DNA of 64,000 nt from Streptomyces sp. CHD11. Lineage in GTDB: Bacteria > Actinomycetota > Actinomycetes > Streptomycetales > Streptomycetaceae. Of the stretch, positions 27,305 to 36,591 are shown in pieces (within the stretch, counting starts at the first letter, position 1; each line of letters starts with the position of its first letter). The notes under the pieces are model-generated. The model was not told where the DNA came from and did no database searches. It saw only the letters and a list, made by a program, of their open reading frames with translations. Both the position numbers and the translations under genes were made by a program. The stretch is from NCBI RefSeq assembly GCF_018638295.1, contig NZ_JABTTS010000003.1:1-64000 (forward strand), given 5' to 3'.

Positions 27305-27334
27305 GCGTTGCAGCGGAGAGGGCCCGTCGTCATG

Positions 27335-27455
27335 TTGAGCGTGCTGACCGATGCCCCGTGCCAGGATCGAGCCCCTGTTGCCTGACCGGACTCCTCGCAG
27401 AGGAGAAAGGTGGCGTGATCACCGGCAGGTGATCGATGCAATCGCCTGGTAGTGG
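27335..27455 (+). pseudogene. IS5-family transposase N-terminal fragment
   Basis: Frameshifted pieces read LTDAP, ARIEPLLPDRTPRR, RDHRQVIDAIAW and then a stop. This is the hallmark N-terminus of streptomycete IS5 transposases (LTDAQWxRIEPLLPDR). It ends just before the ISL3 inverted repeat at 27473. Confidence 0.75.
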
Positions 27456-27472
27456 CTTCGTTCACTTCAAGC

Positions 27473-28541
27473 GGTTCTGGCTCGCTTTCCGTGGTGCGCG
27501 CACGCTGAGTCACGGCTGGTGCTCCGATCAGGCTTCGGGAGGTTGCTTGAAAATGATCAGGGCCGATCTTGGTGTGGTCGACAGTGCGGCGTCGTGGAAG
27601 AGATGTCGCCCCGCCTGGAGGGCCTGCTGTTACCGTCCATCGCGGACGTGTCGGTGCTGTCGCTGGACGTGAGTCACGAGGCGGTACGCATCGACCTCTG
27701 CAGTACGGCGGCCGGGGCGGCATGCCCGGACTGCGGGAGCGAGTCGACCCGGGTGCACAGCTCTTACCTGCGATTTCCTGCGGACGTACCGAGTGGCGGA
27801 CGGCGGGTGCTCCTCCGACTGCGAGTCCGGCGGTTCTTCTGTCCGGAGTCGTCCTGTGCTCGGCGGACGTTCGCTGAGCAACTGCCGGGACTGACCCGGC
27901 GGCACAGCCGGTGGACGGAGCGGCTGCGGTCGATTCTCGCCGCGGTGGGTCTCGCCCTCGCCGGCCGGGCCGGCGCCCGGATGGCACGGGCCTTCGGAGT
28001 GCCCATCAGCCGCAGCGCGGTGTTGCGGCTGCTGGAAGCTTTGCCCGAACCGGATGTCCCGGCCCCGCGGGTGGTTGGTGTCGATGAGTACGCCACACGC
28101 AAAGGACGGGTCTACGGCACGGTGCTCGTTGACGTCGAGTCCCGCCGGCCGGTGGATCTGCTGCCTGACCGGAAGGCGTCCAGCCTGGCCGCATGGCTCG
28201 CGAAGCGACCCGGCATCGAGATCGTCTGCCGGGACCGCGCACCGTTCTTCGCGGAAGGTGCCACAACCGGGGCACCACAGGCGACGCAGGTCGCCGACCG
28301 CTGGCATTTGTGGCACAACCTCGGGGAGGCCGCTGAGCGGGCTGTCACCCGACACCGCCAGTGTCTTCGCGTCCTGCTCCCCGATCCTGAGGGGAAGGCG
28401 GACGAACCCGCGCCGCCCGAGGAGAAGGCAGTCGATCCGACGCGGCTGCCCCATCGTCTGCACCTGAGGCGCGCCTTCGGTCCCACTGGCCTCTACGAAG
28501 ATCACTCACCGTGCACGCGTCACGGAAAGCGAGCCAGAACC
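27473..28541. mobile_element. ISL3-type element with intact ends and internally truncated transposase
   Basis: The left end at 27473-27510 (GGTTCTGGCTCGCTTTCCGT) is mirrored at 28504-28541 (minus strand GGTTCTGGCTCGCTTTCCGT) followed by similar GTGC/GCAC-rich bases. The flanking 7-mers TTCAAGC (27466-27472) and TTCCAGC (28542-28548) differ by one base and may be a decayed target duplication. The transposase inside lacks its C-terminal part, so the element is non-autonomous. Confidence 0.75.
27603..28541 (+). pseudogene. ISL3-family transposase, C-terminally deleted
   Basis: From ATG 27603 (MSPRLEGLLLPSIADVSVL): the N-terminal zinc finger CPDCGSESTRVHSSYLR with CPESSCARRTF, the helix-turn-helix ARMARAFGVPISRSAVLRLL, then the catalytic segment VVGVDEYATRKGRVYGTVL and RDRAPFFAEGA, QVADRWHLWHNL. 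Homology ends near 28460; the frame then runs into the right terminal repeat and non-homologous bases. The C-terminal third with the final catalytic Glu is missing. Confidence 0.85.
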
Positions 28542-28548
28542 TTCCAGC

Positions 28549-28600
28549 GGTTCTGGCTCGCCATCTGTGACACGTGCACGGTGGGTGACCTCCGCCGGGA
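28549..28600. repeat. second ISL3-type end, back to back with the first element
   Basis: GGTTCTGGCTCGCCATCTGT begins at 28549, 7 bases after the right end of the ISL3-type element, and repeats the left-end sequence in the same orientation as 27473. It is the end of a second copy whose body is lost. Confidence 0.6.
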
Positions 28601-28622
28601 GACCAGGGCAACCGAATGGGTT

Positions 28623-29337
28623 TCAGGTGCGGTCGTTGGTCATCACGTCGGCCGCTCTGCGCCGTAACGGGACATGAACTGCGACTGAACGGTCGGCCAG
28701 GAGGTGGGCCATGCGTGGGGCGTCGTATCCGGCATCGAAGACGATGAGGATGTCGCGGTCGCCGAGGTGCCAGCGGCCCATGTCGATGAGGTCTTCGACC
28801 ACGCGGCGGACCTGGGCGGCGGTGACCTCGGCGACGTCGCCCTCGGGCCCGAGCCGGAGGGCGTCCAGGAGCTGACACCAGGAGGTCCGGCCCGTCTCCA
28901 AGGAGGCGACGAAGGAGTACGGCCAGCCGGGGATGAACTGCTCGGAGGACCGGCCGTTGCGTCCGTAGACGTGGCAGAACAGGCGGTCGGCGCTGGTCGG
29001 TGCGTCCGGACGGAGCCAGTGGCTGAGGTCGACCGCGAAGACCAGGCGCCCGTCGGCGGCCTGCGGCATGGGCAGACCGGCCAGCACCTGACGAAGGCGG
29101 GGCACGTCGACGTTCCCGCGGTTCAACGCCTCCTATATTGCGTCGTGGTCGCGCCGGTGCTCGGCCACCAGCGTGAGGTCCACCAGCGAGGTCACCGGAC
29201 CGTCCGCACACAGCAACGCGTCCACGAGCTCGAACAGTTCGTCCCCGCGCGCGGTCAGGCAGTCGAATAAGTCGTCCCGGAAGCGTGACGCTTGCGCGAA
29301 CGCTTCCCCGGGACCGGTGTCAGGCAACAGGCTCACC
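28623..29337 (-). pseudogene. DDE-type transposase N-terminal part with nonsense codon
   Basis: From about 29337: LLPDTGPGEAFAQASRFRDD and LVDALLCADGPVTSLVDLTL, then an in-frame TAG at 29133-29135 (HDAI-stop-EALNRG), then ADGRLVFAVDLSHWLRPDA, HVYGRNGRSSEQFIPGWPYS and RDILIVFDAGYDAPRMAHLL with two catalytic-type Asp residues. This matches an unclassified streptomycete transposase group (NF041680-like). The C-terminal part is missing at 28623. A matching C-terminal piece lies at 58985-59380. Confidence 0.7.
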
Positions 29338-29455
29338 TTCACGGCCTTCGTCTTGATCGGTGCACCTTGGTCGGAGCACATGATCAGGGTCGAAGGCCGC
29401 CCCAGCGTCCGGCGAACGCCCAGGTGAGCAGGCAAGTTCGAGGCCCATTTCGACC

Positions 29456-30061
29456 TCAGGCCATGAAAGACAAGCTGAGGGCGGAGTTCATGGATGCGCA
29501 GGTCCGGCGCAAGAGTGCGGGCAGTTCGCCCGGTGTGCAGTCGGGCAGCCATTCGTCCAGAGCGCAGCGCCAAGCGGCCACGAAGAACTCGATGAGGAGC
29601 CGCAGCTCGAGACGACTGTGTCCGTCGAGACGGCGCGCGATCTCGGCCTGAGTTTCGGCGCAGTGCCGCAGCGTGTACCCGTCGAGTGCGGGCGAGTCGG
29701 CGATCAACCTGAGCGTGAGCGGGAAGCGCCGGTACCAGTCCTCATCCATGCGCTCCAGAGTGGTCAGCATGGCGTCGAGGAACACGTCGGCCAGCGGCCC
29801 GGACTTCTTGATGCCGTCCAAGACTTCCAGGTAAACGTCCCAGAGCTGCGTGACGGCGGTGAGTGCCACGTCCTCCTTGGAGCGGAAGTTGCGGAAGAAG
29901 GTCCGCCGGGACACCTCCACCTGATCCAGCAGCGCGTCCAGCGGAGTGCTGTCGAATCCGCGTTCGCCGAAGAGCGTGACGGCGGTGTCGACCAATGCCT
30001 GGCGAGTACGGAGCTTCTTACGTTCGCGCAGAGTGGCGGGCTGTTCGGAGGTGGTCACCAT
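29456..30061 (-). CDS. TetR-family transcriptional regulator
   Basis: 201 residues from ATG 30061. The helix-turn-helix spans residues 15-60 (RTRQALVDTAVTLFGERGF then VSRRTFFRNFRSKEDVAL), as in AcrR/TetR repressors; the rest is a helical ligand-binding domain. It is divergent from the oxidoreductase at 30149 with 87 bases between, and a palindrome there (30117-30129) is a likely operator. It probably represses itself and the oxidoreductase; ligand unknown. Confidence 0.9.
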   Translation of the reverse strand: MVTTSEQPATLRERKKLRTRQALVDTAVTLFGERGFDSTPLDALLDQVEVSRRTFFRNFRSKEDVALTAVTQLWDVYLEVLDGIKKSGPLADVFLDAMLTTLERMDEDWYRRFPLTLRLIADSPALDGYTLRHCAETQAEIARRLDGHSRLELRLLIEFFVAAWRCALDEWLPDCTPGELPALLRRTCASMNSALSLSFMA

Positions 30062-30116
30062 GAGTACTCTACCAAGCACGCCGAGATCGCGCATATGCTC
30101 TACTGGAGCAAACGCC

Positions 30117-30129
30117 ACACTGTGGCATT
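30117..30129. promoter_or_regulatory. candidate TetR operator
   Basis: Palindrome GCCACACTGTGGC in the 87-base gap between the divergent TetR and oxidoreductase starts. Its position 20 bases before the oxidoreductase start suits repression of both directions. Confidence 0.5.
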
Positions 30130-30148
30130 TAGTGAAAGGGATCTTCCC

Positions 30149-31081
30149 GTGCGCGCACTCGTCGTCGACCACACCTGCCCCGGGCACCTGTCACTGACGG
30201 ATATCCCCGCCCCGCGGCCCGCCGGCCACGAGGCGCTCGTGCGGGTCGAGTCGGTATCGCTGAACTTCGGTGAGGTCCATGAGGCGACCCGTCCACGGAT
30301 GCCGGGCGGCACCGTGCTCGGCTGGGACGCAGCCGGCGTGGTCGTCCAGGCGGCCGCCGACGGCTCCGGCCCGGCCGAGGGCGAGAGGGTCGTCACCCTC
30401 GGCGAGGCCGGCTGGGCCGAGCAGCGAGCCGTACCCGCTGCCCGGCTCGGCACCGCACCGCAGGACGCCGACCCCGGCGCATTGAGTACCGTCCCCGTCG
30501 CCGGACTGAGCGCCCTGCACGTGCTGCGCCGGATGGGATCGCTGCTCGGTCGCCGCGTGATGGTCACCGGTGCTTCCGGCGGCGTCGGCCGCTACGCCGT
30601 CCAGCTGGCCGCCCGCGCGGGCGCGCACGTCGTCGCCATCAGCCGGAACCCGGCCCAGGCGGACGGACTGCGAGCCCTGGGCGCCCACGAGGTCCACCCC
30701 GAGCCGGCCGCCGCGCGGCAGCCCGTGTCTGCCGTTCTCGACAACGTCGGCGGACAGTACCTCGTCGACGCCTTCGCCACCCTGTCGGCCGGTGGCATCC
30801 TCTACAGCGTGGGCCGCTCCTCCGAGGCCGACGTGGTGCTGTCACCTGATGCCCTGCTGGGCGACGGAGGACGGCACGACCGAGCGATCCGCACCTTCTT
30901 CCTCCTCGGCGACCCCACCACCGACTTCTCCGCCGATCTGACCTGGCTGGCCGGAGAGATCGCCGCAGGCCACCTCGATCCGGGCATCAGCTGGCGCGGC
31001 CCCTGGACTCGCCACTCCGAGGCAGTACAGGCTCTACTCGGTCGGCGCCTCCACGGCAAAGCCGTCCTCGATCTCGAGTAA
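30149..31081 (+). CDS. zinc-independent MDR / quinone oxidoreductase-like dehydrogenase
   Basis: 310 residues from GTG 30149 (VRALVVDHTCPGHLSLTD) with AAAGGG upstream. The N-terminal GroES-like domain contains SLNFGEVHEATRP and GWDAAGVV. The Rossmann domain carries the NADPH loop VMVTGASGGVGRYAVQLAA (about residues 134-152) and LDNVGG. No catalytic zinc ligands of alcohol dehydrogenases are seen, so an NADPH-dependent quinone/enone reductase is likely. It is divergent from the TetR gene, which probably controls it. Confidence 0.9.
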   Translation: MRALVVDHTCPGHLSLTDIPAPRPAGHEALVRVESVSLNFGEVHEATRPRMPGGTVLGWDAAGVVVQAAADGSGPAEGERVVTLGEAGWAEQRAVPAARLGTAPQDADPGALSTVPVAGLSALHVLRRMGSLLGRRVMVTGASGGVGRYAVQLAARAGAHVVAISRNPAQADGLRALGAHEVHPEPAAARQPVSAVLDNVGGQYLVDAFATLSAGGILYSVGRSSEADVVLSPDALLGDGGRHDRAIRTFFLLGDPTTDFSADLTWLAGEIAAGHLDPGISWRGPWTRHSEAVQALLGRRLHGKAVLDLE

Positions 31082-31127
31082 CCGGGACGAAAGTAGATCT
31101 TGGACTGTGAGTGGTCACGGTTCATGG

Positions 31128-31350
31128 TGAAGACCGCTCGTGGGCCGCGGTCCTGTCGACCGGCGAGTACCGCAGCGGCCTCATAGACGGCTGCCTCGCC
31201 GAGACCGGCCTTACCATCAGACCCGCCTGAGCAACGAAGCGACATCACGAGTTCAACCTCAGTAGTAGCTGGCAACTCGTGAAGTACGCCGGCCACGCCA
31301 ACAAGCACGGCCTGCAGCACCTGCTCTCCCACAGCCGCTGGGACGCCGCC
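31128..31350 (+). pseudogene. debris including an IS701 transposase N-terminal piece
   Basis: 31128-31231 reads as the last 33 codons of an unidentified gene (EDRSWAAVLSTGEYRSGL, ending LTIRPA). 31262-31350 reads SWQLVKYAGHANKHGLQHLL then SHSRWDAA, the N-terminal signature of IS701 transposases. Neither has a start or the rest of its gene. 31351-31444 has nothing recognisable. Confidence 0.55.
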
Positions 31351-31444
31351 GGCTCCCGCAAACGGTGCCTCGGACAACGACTCGACCGGAGTCCTCCGCT
31401 TCACAGGTGGCTGCGGGATGGACGGGGTGGGGACAGCGGGCGTC

Positions 31445-31940
31445 TCATTCCTTGGAGGAGTAATCAAGGTCGGCCTGGAAGCCAGCGATCAGGGTGTCGA
31501 AAACTTCGCGGGACGTCGCGCGGTATCCCGGAGCCGTCGGCGCCCTCAGGGGTGACGAATCCGTGTAGTGCTGATCGCAGCGCCCGCGCGGCGTCGACCA
31601 CGCGCGCGTCGGGCAGGCCGAAACCGGCGAGAACATCGAGCAGAACCTCCAACGCTTCTTCACTCACACCGCGGTCCTCCTCGTCGTCGGCTACCGGAGC
31701 AGGGACAGCGGCGGCGTTGCGGCCGGGATGTTCCAGGGCCCAGCGACGGTAGCCGCCGGAAAACGCCCAAACCGCGTCCGGGCCGGAACGGCCCACGGAA
31801 TCCCGGGCCAGCTGATGGGCGAACTCGCGCTTGGCCCGGACGGAGATGCCGTGCCGCAGTTCCTGCAGCGATCCGACATGCTGATACAGGGAGGGCGGGC
31901 CGTACGCCGAGCCTGTCGGCCAGCGAACACACGGAGGCCC
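31445..31940 (-). pseudogene. TetR regulator (WHG-type C-terminal domain), N-terminally truncated and frameshifted
   Basis: Joined minus-strand frames give SLADRLGVRP, then PSLYQHVGSLQELRHGISV, then GRSGPDAVWAFSGGYRRWALEHPGR and the end FDTLIAGFQADLDYSSKE. This is a TetR protein with the GYRRWALEHP-type WHG domain. The first HTH helices are missing and there are at least two frameshifts. It directly follows the hydrolase at 31944, with which it probably once formed an operon. Confidence 0.75.
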
Positions 31941-31943
31941 GCC

Positions 31944-32780
31944 CTAGGCACGAGCGTGTGCTTCCAGGAATGCCAGCATCAGGGAAACCGTCTCCTCGGG
32001 GCACTGATCGTGCGGGTAGTGGCCAGCTCCCTCGACCACCGCAAGCTCTCCGACCCCGGCCGGCATCGCAGCCACGATCGCCTCGCCCTCGGCGCGCGGA
32101 TCTACCCAGTCGGGGTCGAGCGAGCCCTGCACGATCAGGGCAGGACACCGTACGTTGCCCAACTGGGCGCCGGCATCGGTCGGTGCTGACCGCCCCATCT
32201 TCTGCATCGCGCGCATGCGGCCGGGCTCGCCCAGCATTGCCTTGATGCGAGCCAGCCGGTCTGTCCAGTCGGCTGGCTTGGAGCCCGGGTAGGCATGGTC
32301 GAGGTAGCGGAACCACAGGGCCACGCTGCCGAACAGGCCGGCGCCGAGCAACCGGAAAGCACCCGTGCGGTAGCTCTTCGAGCGGAGGTCGCCAAGCTTG
32401 ATCGACTGGGCGCGCGTGAAGGGGCACAGCTCGATGATGCCCTTGACCAGACCGGCATCCTGGGCGGCTGCGATGGTGGCGGCGCCTCCGGAGATCGAGT
32501 GGCCGACCAAGACGGCCGGACCGCTGTCGATGTGGCGAATCACCGCGAGCAGATCGCCCGCAATATCGGTGCGCGAGCAGGAAGGCCATTGCGCGCTCGA
32601 CTCGCCACATCCCCGCAGGTCAACCGCGACCACTAGATACCCCGCTGCCACCAAACGCGGCAGGACGAACCTGTACGCCGCGCGGCTGTCCCCCATGCCG
32701 TGGGCCAGAACGACCAGCGGGCCTGCCCCGGCGGTCTCGTACGCGATGGTGCCACCCGGGACGGACACAAACTCACCCAT
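31944..32780 (-). CDS. alpha/beta hydrolase
   Basis: 278 residues. The oxyanion region is VVLAHGMGDSRAAY; the nucleophile Ser lies in VLVGHSISGG, the acid in GSLDPDWVDP and the His in VEGAGHYPHDQCPE near the C-terminus. This is a complete catalytic triad of the epoxide hydrolase/esterase-type fold. Start ATG 32780 follows CAGGGA. The substrate is unknown. Downstream is the ruined TetR gene, so regulation may be lost. Confidence 0.9.
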   Translation of the reverse strand: MGEFVSVPGGTIAYETAGAGPLVVLAHGMGDSRAAYRFVLPRLVAAGYLVVAVDLRGCGESSAQWPSCSRTDIAGDLLAVIRHIDSGPAVLVGHSISGGAATIAAAQDAGLVKGIIELCPFTRAQSIKLGDLRSKSYRTGAFRLLGAGLFGSVALWFRYLDHAYPGSKPADWTDRLARIKAMLGEPGRMRAMQKMGRSAPTDAGAQLGNVRCPALIVQGSLDPDWVDPRAEGEAIVAAMPAGVGELAVVEGAGHYPHDQCPEETVSLMLAFLEAHARA

Positions 32781-33039
32781 GACATTTCCCTGCTCCTTGA
32801 GCGCAACAGTTGCAATTGAATTCGATCAGCTACAGGCGGCTGTCGGGGACGCCTTGGTATGCGAGCCGCTTCCGGCGGGTGAAGAATGACCCCCACTGCG
32901 TCAGTCGATGTTGGTTGTCCGCGTATTCGTTTGAGTGGCCCTGGCAAGAATTTCGCGATGCTGGGGTGTGCCACCGTGCGCCGAAACTGACCAGATGCCG
33001 TACCTCGCATTTGCTTGCTCCCGTCGTCGTAGCTCACCG

Positions 33040-33130
33040 GTTCGTCGAGCAGGTCGAGACGGTGACAGTGGCGTATGACGTCTACCGTGGTGTCCGCCAG
33101 ATCGGCCAACTGGCGAGTGCTCCACGGCAT
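33040..33130 (-). pseudogene. MerR-family regulator N-terminal fragment
   Basis: ATG 33130 starts PWSTRQLADLADTTVDVIRHCHRLDLLDEP, the winged-helix DNA-binding start of MerR regulators. It then decays into shifted frames (KQMR, then GIWSVSAH) with no complete wing. 32781-33039 holds no gene. Confidence 0.6.
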
Positions 33131-33225
33131 GTCACATCCCTCCCGGATCTGAACAGCGTTCCTGTCTCGCTGTTTATGAGTCGAGCCCGTCTCCGGCCTT
33201 CCGCGAACCTGGAGTCCACGGCTTG

Positions 33226-33330
33226 GCTTGGAGACCGATTGAATCGTGAATGGAGAATCGGAGTCGCCGGAACCGTAGACCTTTTCGTCGGCCATGGCGA
33301 GGGCTGCGCCGAGGTTCACAATGAACTGGA
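33226..33330 (-). pseudogene. glutaminase fragment
   Basis: The minus strand reads NLGAALAMADEKVYGSGD then DSPFTIQSVSKP, the substrate-binding FTIQSxSKP motif of serine-dependent glutaminases (GlsA). Only about 35 codons remain and the frame breaks at both ends. Confidence 0.6.
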
Positions 33331-33467
33331 AGTCTGTAGCTCTTGGATTCGCTTACGCACGCGAATTCACCACCCGCTGCGAAAATGCGATGCCGCACGC
33401 GTCCTACCTTTTCTAATCGTTGTATGAAACAGGTCAGGCAAGCCCGGCGGACAAGCGGCGGTGCGGA

Positions 33468-34424
33468 TCACTGGGGGACCCAGCGCGGTGTAGCGGTTCC
33501 GTCCCACCGGAACGGGTCGTCCTCGAGTGCGGAGCGGTCCCACTCCCCAAGCACGGCGGCGGCTTCGTACGTGGCGTGGAAGAACTCGGCGACCGCGCGG
33601 TCGGGATCGGGGGCAGAGCGGACGGCCTCGTAGGGAAGGAGGAACTGCTTGAACTCGGAACTGAAGTGGGCGCCTTCGGGTCCGACCGGGTAGTCGGCGA
33701 ATCCGTCCGGGGCAGGATAGGCATAGGCGTAAAAGGCGCCTTCCTCTCCCCCACCAGGCCAGAACCCGCAGCTCGACAGCTCTCGGGAGTAGCCTTCGAC
33801 CATGACCCAGTCCCCGCAGTTGGGAGCGCCACCGGGGTGCGGAGGGGCCTCCCGACCGGAGAAGCGGGTGCAGGCGAGGTCCATCGCTCCCCAGAAGAAA
33901 TGCACCGGGCTGACCTTGCCGACGAAGTGCGACCGGAACTCGCCCATGACCCGGTTCGCCTGTAGCAGCTGTCGCCAGAACAGGGCAGCCGCTTCAGCGT
34001 CATAGGAGGCGTGGTCGTGATCCTCGGCGAAGGGGATCGCCGGCTCTACCTCGTTCGGGTGCGGATGGATCGGGGCCTCGATCTCAAGAGCGTCGAGCGC
34101 GTGCACAATCTGGGCGTAGAACTCGGCGACCGGCATGGGCCGGAGCGGAAAGCCCCGCACGCCACCGTCGCTGCTGTGGACTTCGAGCCGGTGGCCGACG
34201 AAGTCGAACGCGACCTCGAAGGCGCCGGCGCGGTACGGGACGGTCGAGGTCGTCAACCCGCGGGGACTGACGTAGAGCGTGACCTGCCACCAGTGGTTGA
34301 CCAACGGAGCGTGGGCCATTCGGATCTTGCCCACGATCTGTGTCCACATGTGCAGAGTGTCGCGGGTGGCGGTCCAGTCCGAAACCCGAAGGCTCGGCCA
34401 GCTGGTCGCGGCTGGTGCGGTCAT
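33468..34424 (-). CDS. DUF5996 family protein
   Basis: 318 residues from ATG 34424 (overlapping an in-frame GTG at 34427). Family features include WPSLRVSDWTATRDTLHMW at the start, MAHAPLVNHWWQVTLYVS, DFVGHRLEVHSSDG, the HFFWGAMDLACTRFSGR core and the C-terminal EFKQFLLPYEAVR and DDPFRWDGTATPRW. Conserved His, Trp and Asp residues suggest an enzyme, but no activity is known. A fragment of a second DUF5996 gene lies at 52265-52445. 27 bases separate it from the stop-side of the flavin reductase gene upstream; both are minus strand. Confidence 0.85.
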   Translation of the reverse strand: MTAPAATSWPSLRVSDWTATRDTLHMWTQIVGKIRMAHAPLVNHWWQVTLYVSPRGLTTSTVPYRAGAFEVAFDFVGHRLEVHSSDGGVRGFPLRPMPVAEFYAQIVHALDALEIEAPIHPHPNEVEPAIPFAEDHDHASYDAEAAALFWRQLLQANRVMGEFRSHFVGKVSPVHFFWGAMDLACTRFSGREAPPHPGGAPNCGDWVMVEGYSRELSSCGFWPGGGEEGAFYAYAYPAPDGFADYPVGPEGAHFSSEFKQFLLPYEAVRSAPDPDRAVAEFFHATYEAAAVLGEWDRSALEDDPFRWDGTATPRWVPQ

Positions 34425-34454
34425 CACTTCTCACGTCCAATCGCTTCGAGGGGC

Positions 34455-35180
34455 TCAGCGGTGTTCGGGATTGGCGTTGTCGGGGCGGCAGCCGGCGTCC
34501 CAGGCCGAGCGCTGGTTGCCGTAGGCGGGGATACCGCCGGTGTCACGGATCATCGACGCGAGGTGGAGCAAGTTGTACGTCATGAATGAGATGTTGCGGT
34601 TGGCGAAGTCGTTGTCCGGGCCGCCAGAACCCTCGTCAAGGTAAGACGGGCCGGGACCGACCTCGCCCAGCCATCCCGCGTCGGCCTGGGGCGGTACCGT
34701 AAAGCCGATGTGCTGCAGGCTGTAGAGGATGCTCATCGCGCAGTGCTTGAGGCCGTCCTCGTTGCCCGTGATCAGGCAGCCGCCGACGCGTCCGTAGTAG
34801 GCGTACTGCCCCTCCTCATTGAGCACGCCTGAATACCCGTAGAGCCGTTCGATCACCTGGCGGGTCACCGAGCTGTTGTCACCGAGCCAGATCGGTCCGC
34901 CGATGACCATGATGTCGGCGGCGAGGATTCGGGGGAGCAGTGCGGGCCACTCGTCGGTGTCCCATCCGTGCTCAGTCATGTCCGGGCGGACGCCGGTGGC
35001 GATGTCATGGTCGACGGCGCGGATCTGGTCCACGCTCACGCCGTTCGCCTGCATGATCGCCACACTGCGGTCGATCACGCCTTGGGTGTGGCTGCGGTCA
35101 GGAGAGCGCTTCAGGGTGCAGTTGATGTACATCGCGCTCAGGCTTGTGAAATCGGGCTTGGCATGGGCGGGTACGTTCAT
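34455..35180 (-). CDS. flavodoxin-like NAD(P)H-dependent oxidoreductase
   Basis: 241 residues from ATG 35180, with AGGAGG 10 bases upstream; the longer open frame lacks similarity. Family traits of the NADPH-dependent FMN reductase group are present: LSAMYINCTLKRSPDRSHT near the start (phosphate-binding loop after the first strand), ADIMVIGGPIWLGDNSS in the middle and RVGGCLITGNEDG. It probably uses FMN to reduce quinones or similar acceptors. It precedes the DUF5996 gene on the same strand with a short gap. Confidence 0.85.
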   Translation of the reverse strand: MNVPAHAKPDFTSLSAMYINCTLKRSPDRSHTQGVIDRSVAIMQANGVSVDQIRAVDHDIATGVRPDMTEHGWDTDEWPALLPRILAADIMVIGGPIWLGDNSSVTRQVIERLYGYSGVLNEEGQYAYYGRVGGCLITGNEDGLKHCAMSILYSLQHIGFTVPPQADAGWLGEVGPGPSYLDEGSGGPDNDFANRNISFMTYNLLHLASMIRDTGGIPAYGNQRSAWDAGCRPDNANPEHR

Positions 35181-35358
35181 CAAAGGTGATCCTCCTGAGT
35201 GTTCCACGTGCCGTCGCACCCGTGAGTCGGACTTGTTTTCGGGACGGCGGTATGACGACAAGTGCGCAGCAGTAACGGAATATGACGAAAGGGAGCAAAC
35301 TGGCACACGTCCTCCTTCCGGAGGATAACCGCACCGACGACACGACGAGGTGCTGCCC

Positions 35359-35386
35359 GGCCCCGGAATCGGCCGATTCCGGGGCC
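35359..35386. terminator. perfect 28-bp palindrome, hairpin terminator
   Basis: GGCCCCGGAATCGG is followed directly by its inverse, ending at 35386. It lies between the flavin reductase start region and the truncated isochorismatase gene and would terminate transcription from 35705 (minus). It could also act as a binding site. Confidence 0.6.
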
Positions 35387-35417
35387 GAGGACTCCCAGGA
35401 ACCGAGTCTGCGACACC

Positions 35418-35705
35418 TCATGAAAGCCCGGAACTGTCATCGAAGGAACAGGGCTCACGGCACGCGTGTGCGCTGCACGCGCGGCGGTGCGTCCTGTTCA
35501 TGTCAGAGTTCGCTTCTGACTGCAGGACCGTTCTGGACGCGTCGAACAGCTCGGCGACCCTGGCGAAGGCGATCGCGCTGTTCACGGTCATCGCGGGTTC
35601 GTGGCTCAGCAGGTCGACGAACTGGTACGACTGGTGGTCGACCAGGGCCACCGCGCTCTCCGGTGTCAGAAGTACGTCGAGGCCGGCCTTCGCTTCCCTG
35701 CTCAT
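35418..35705 (-). pseudogene. isochorismatase-like hydrolase, C-terminally truncated
   Basis: 95 codons from ATG 35705. MSREAKAGLDVLLTPESAV, ALVDHQSYQFVDLLSHEP and NSAIAFARVAELFDA match the N-terminal part of YcaC-type cysteine hydrolases with the catalytic Asp in VDHQ. Similarity ends near residue 63; the Lys and Cys of the triad and over half the usual length of about 200 residues are missing. Confidence 0.75.
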
Positions 35706-35875
35706 GGGCCCTCGCCGGTGCTTGCTCGGCAAACCGAGACGGGAGGCCGTCGACGCCGCCACGGGGAGATGGGCGTACACGCGCACGCTTCCGGGGCTGC
35801 CCGGCCGATCACCGACCCAAGCTGGTCGGTCGCGCTCCACCCTAGGCGGACTGTGTACTGCATGACCTACAGTAG

Positions 35876-35930
35876 CATCGGAGATTGACACGTCAACTAG
35901 ATTGGTTTCCGAGCGCAAGGAGCACCCACA
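35876..35930 (+). promoter_or_regulatory. promoter/operator with TTGACACGTCAA palindrome
   Basis: The perfect palindrome at 35886-35897 contains a TTGACA -35-like hexamer, 34 bases before the GTG at 35931. AAGGAG lies just before the start. It may be the operator of the oxidoreductase gene. Confidence 0.5.
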
Positions 35931-36591
35931 GTGGACGTTTCCCTCCTCGGCGTCACCGGCGGCGGAGGTAGTTTGCTCCCGCGGAAACTGCGGTCGCGGG
36001 GAGACGCCCTCCGCGAGCTCGTCCGTAGGGACGACCAGCGAGCCGAACTCGCGAAGCAAGGGGTGGACGCGCGCCTCGGCGACCTCCCCAGCATGACCAT
36101 GGAAGAGCTGGGGGAAACCTTCCGAGGTGTCGACGCGATCGCCTTCAGTGCCGGATCGAACGGCAGTAGCACGGAGGTCACCCGGGCCGTCGACAGCGAC
36201 GGCGTCACGAAAGCAATCGAGCCGGCGTACCTGGCCGGTGTCGAACGCATCGCACAAGTCTCAGTACTGGCGGCGTCCCGGCGGGGACCCGCCCTCGGAG
36301 AGGAAGTCGAGCACTACTTCGCCGTGAAGAAGGTCGCGGACACGCTCAGCCGCAGCGGGCTGAACTGGCTGATCCCGCCGCTCGCCGCTCCTCGGCGGTC
36401 CGGGAACCGGCACCGTCTCCCTGAGGTCGGCGGAGTTCCACGGCCAGATCACTCGCGACGACGTGCCCGGCACCCTCGCCGCACTGCCGCACGAGCATCG
36501 AGCAGGCCGGCAGATCCGCGAACTCGACGGGGGCCCCACACCGATCGAGGAGGCGGACCGGGCCAATGTCGGGCAGTCACAAGCGCCATGA
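35931..36591 (+). pseudogene. NAD(P)-binding oxidoreductase (atypical SDR) with frameshift
   Basis: GTG 35931 gives VDVSLLGVTGGGGSLLPRKL with the dinucleotide loop, then ARLGDLPSMTMEELGETFRG, GVERIAQVSVLAA and YFAVKKVADTLSRSGLNWLI, typical NmrA/SDR-like features. Near 36395 the frame changes to GPGTGTVSLRSAEFHGQITR and RQIRELDGGPTPIEEA, ending at a TGA at 36589-36591. Joined length is about 220 residues, normal for the family, so one indel breaks an otherwise whole gene. The in-frame readthrough to 37220 is not meaningful. Confidence 0.75.

Noticed and set aside
27603..28667. ISL3 transposase extending to 28667
   Set aside because: Homology stops near 28460 and the frame then crosses terminal repeats, so the extension is accidental.
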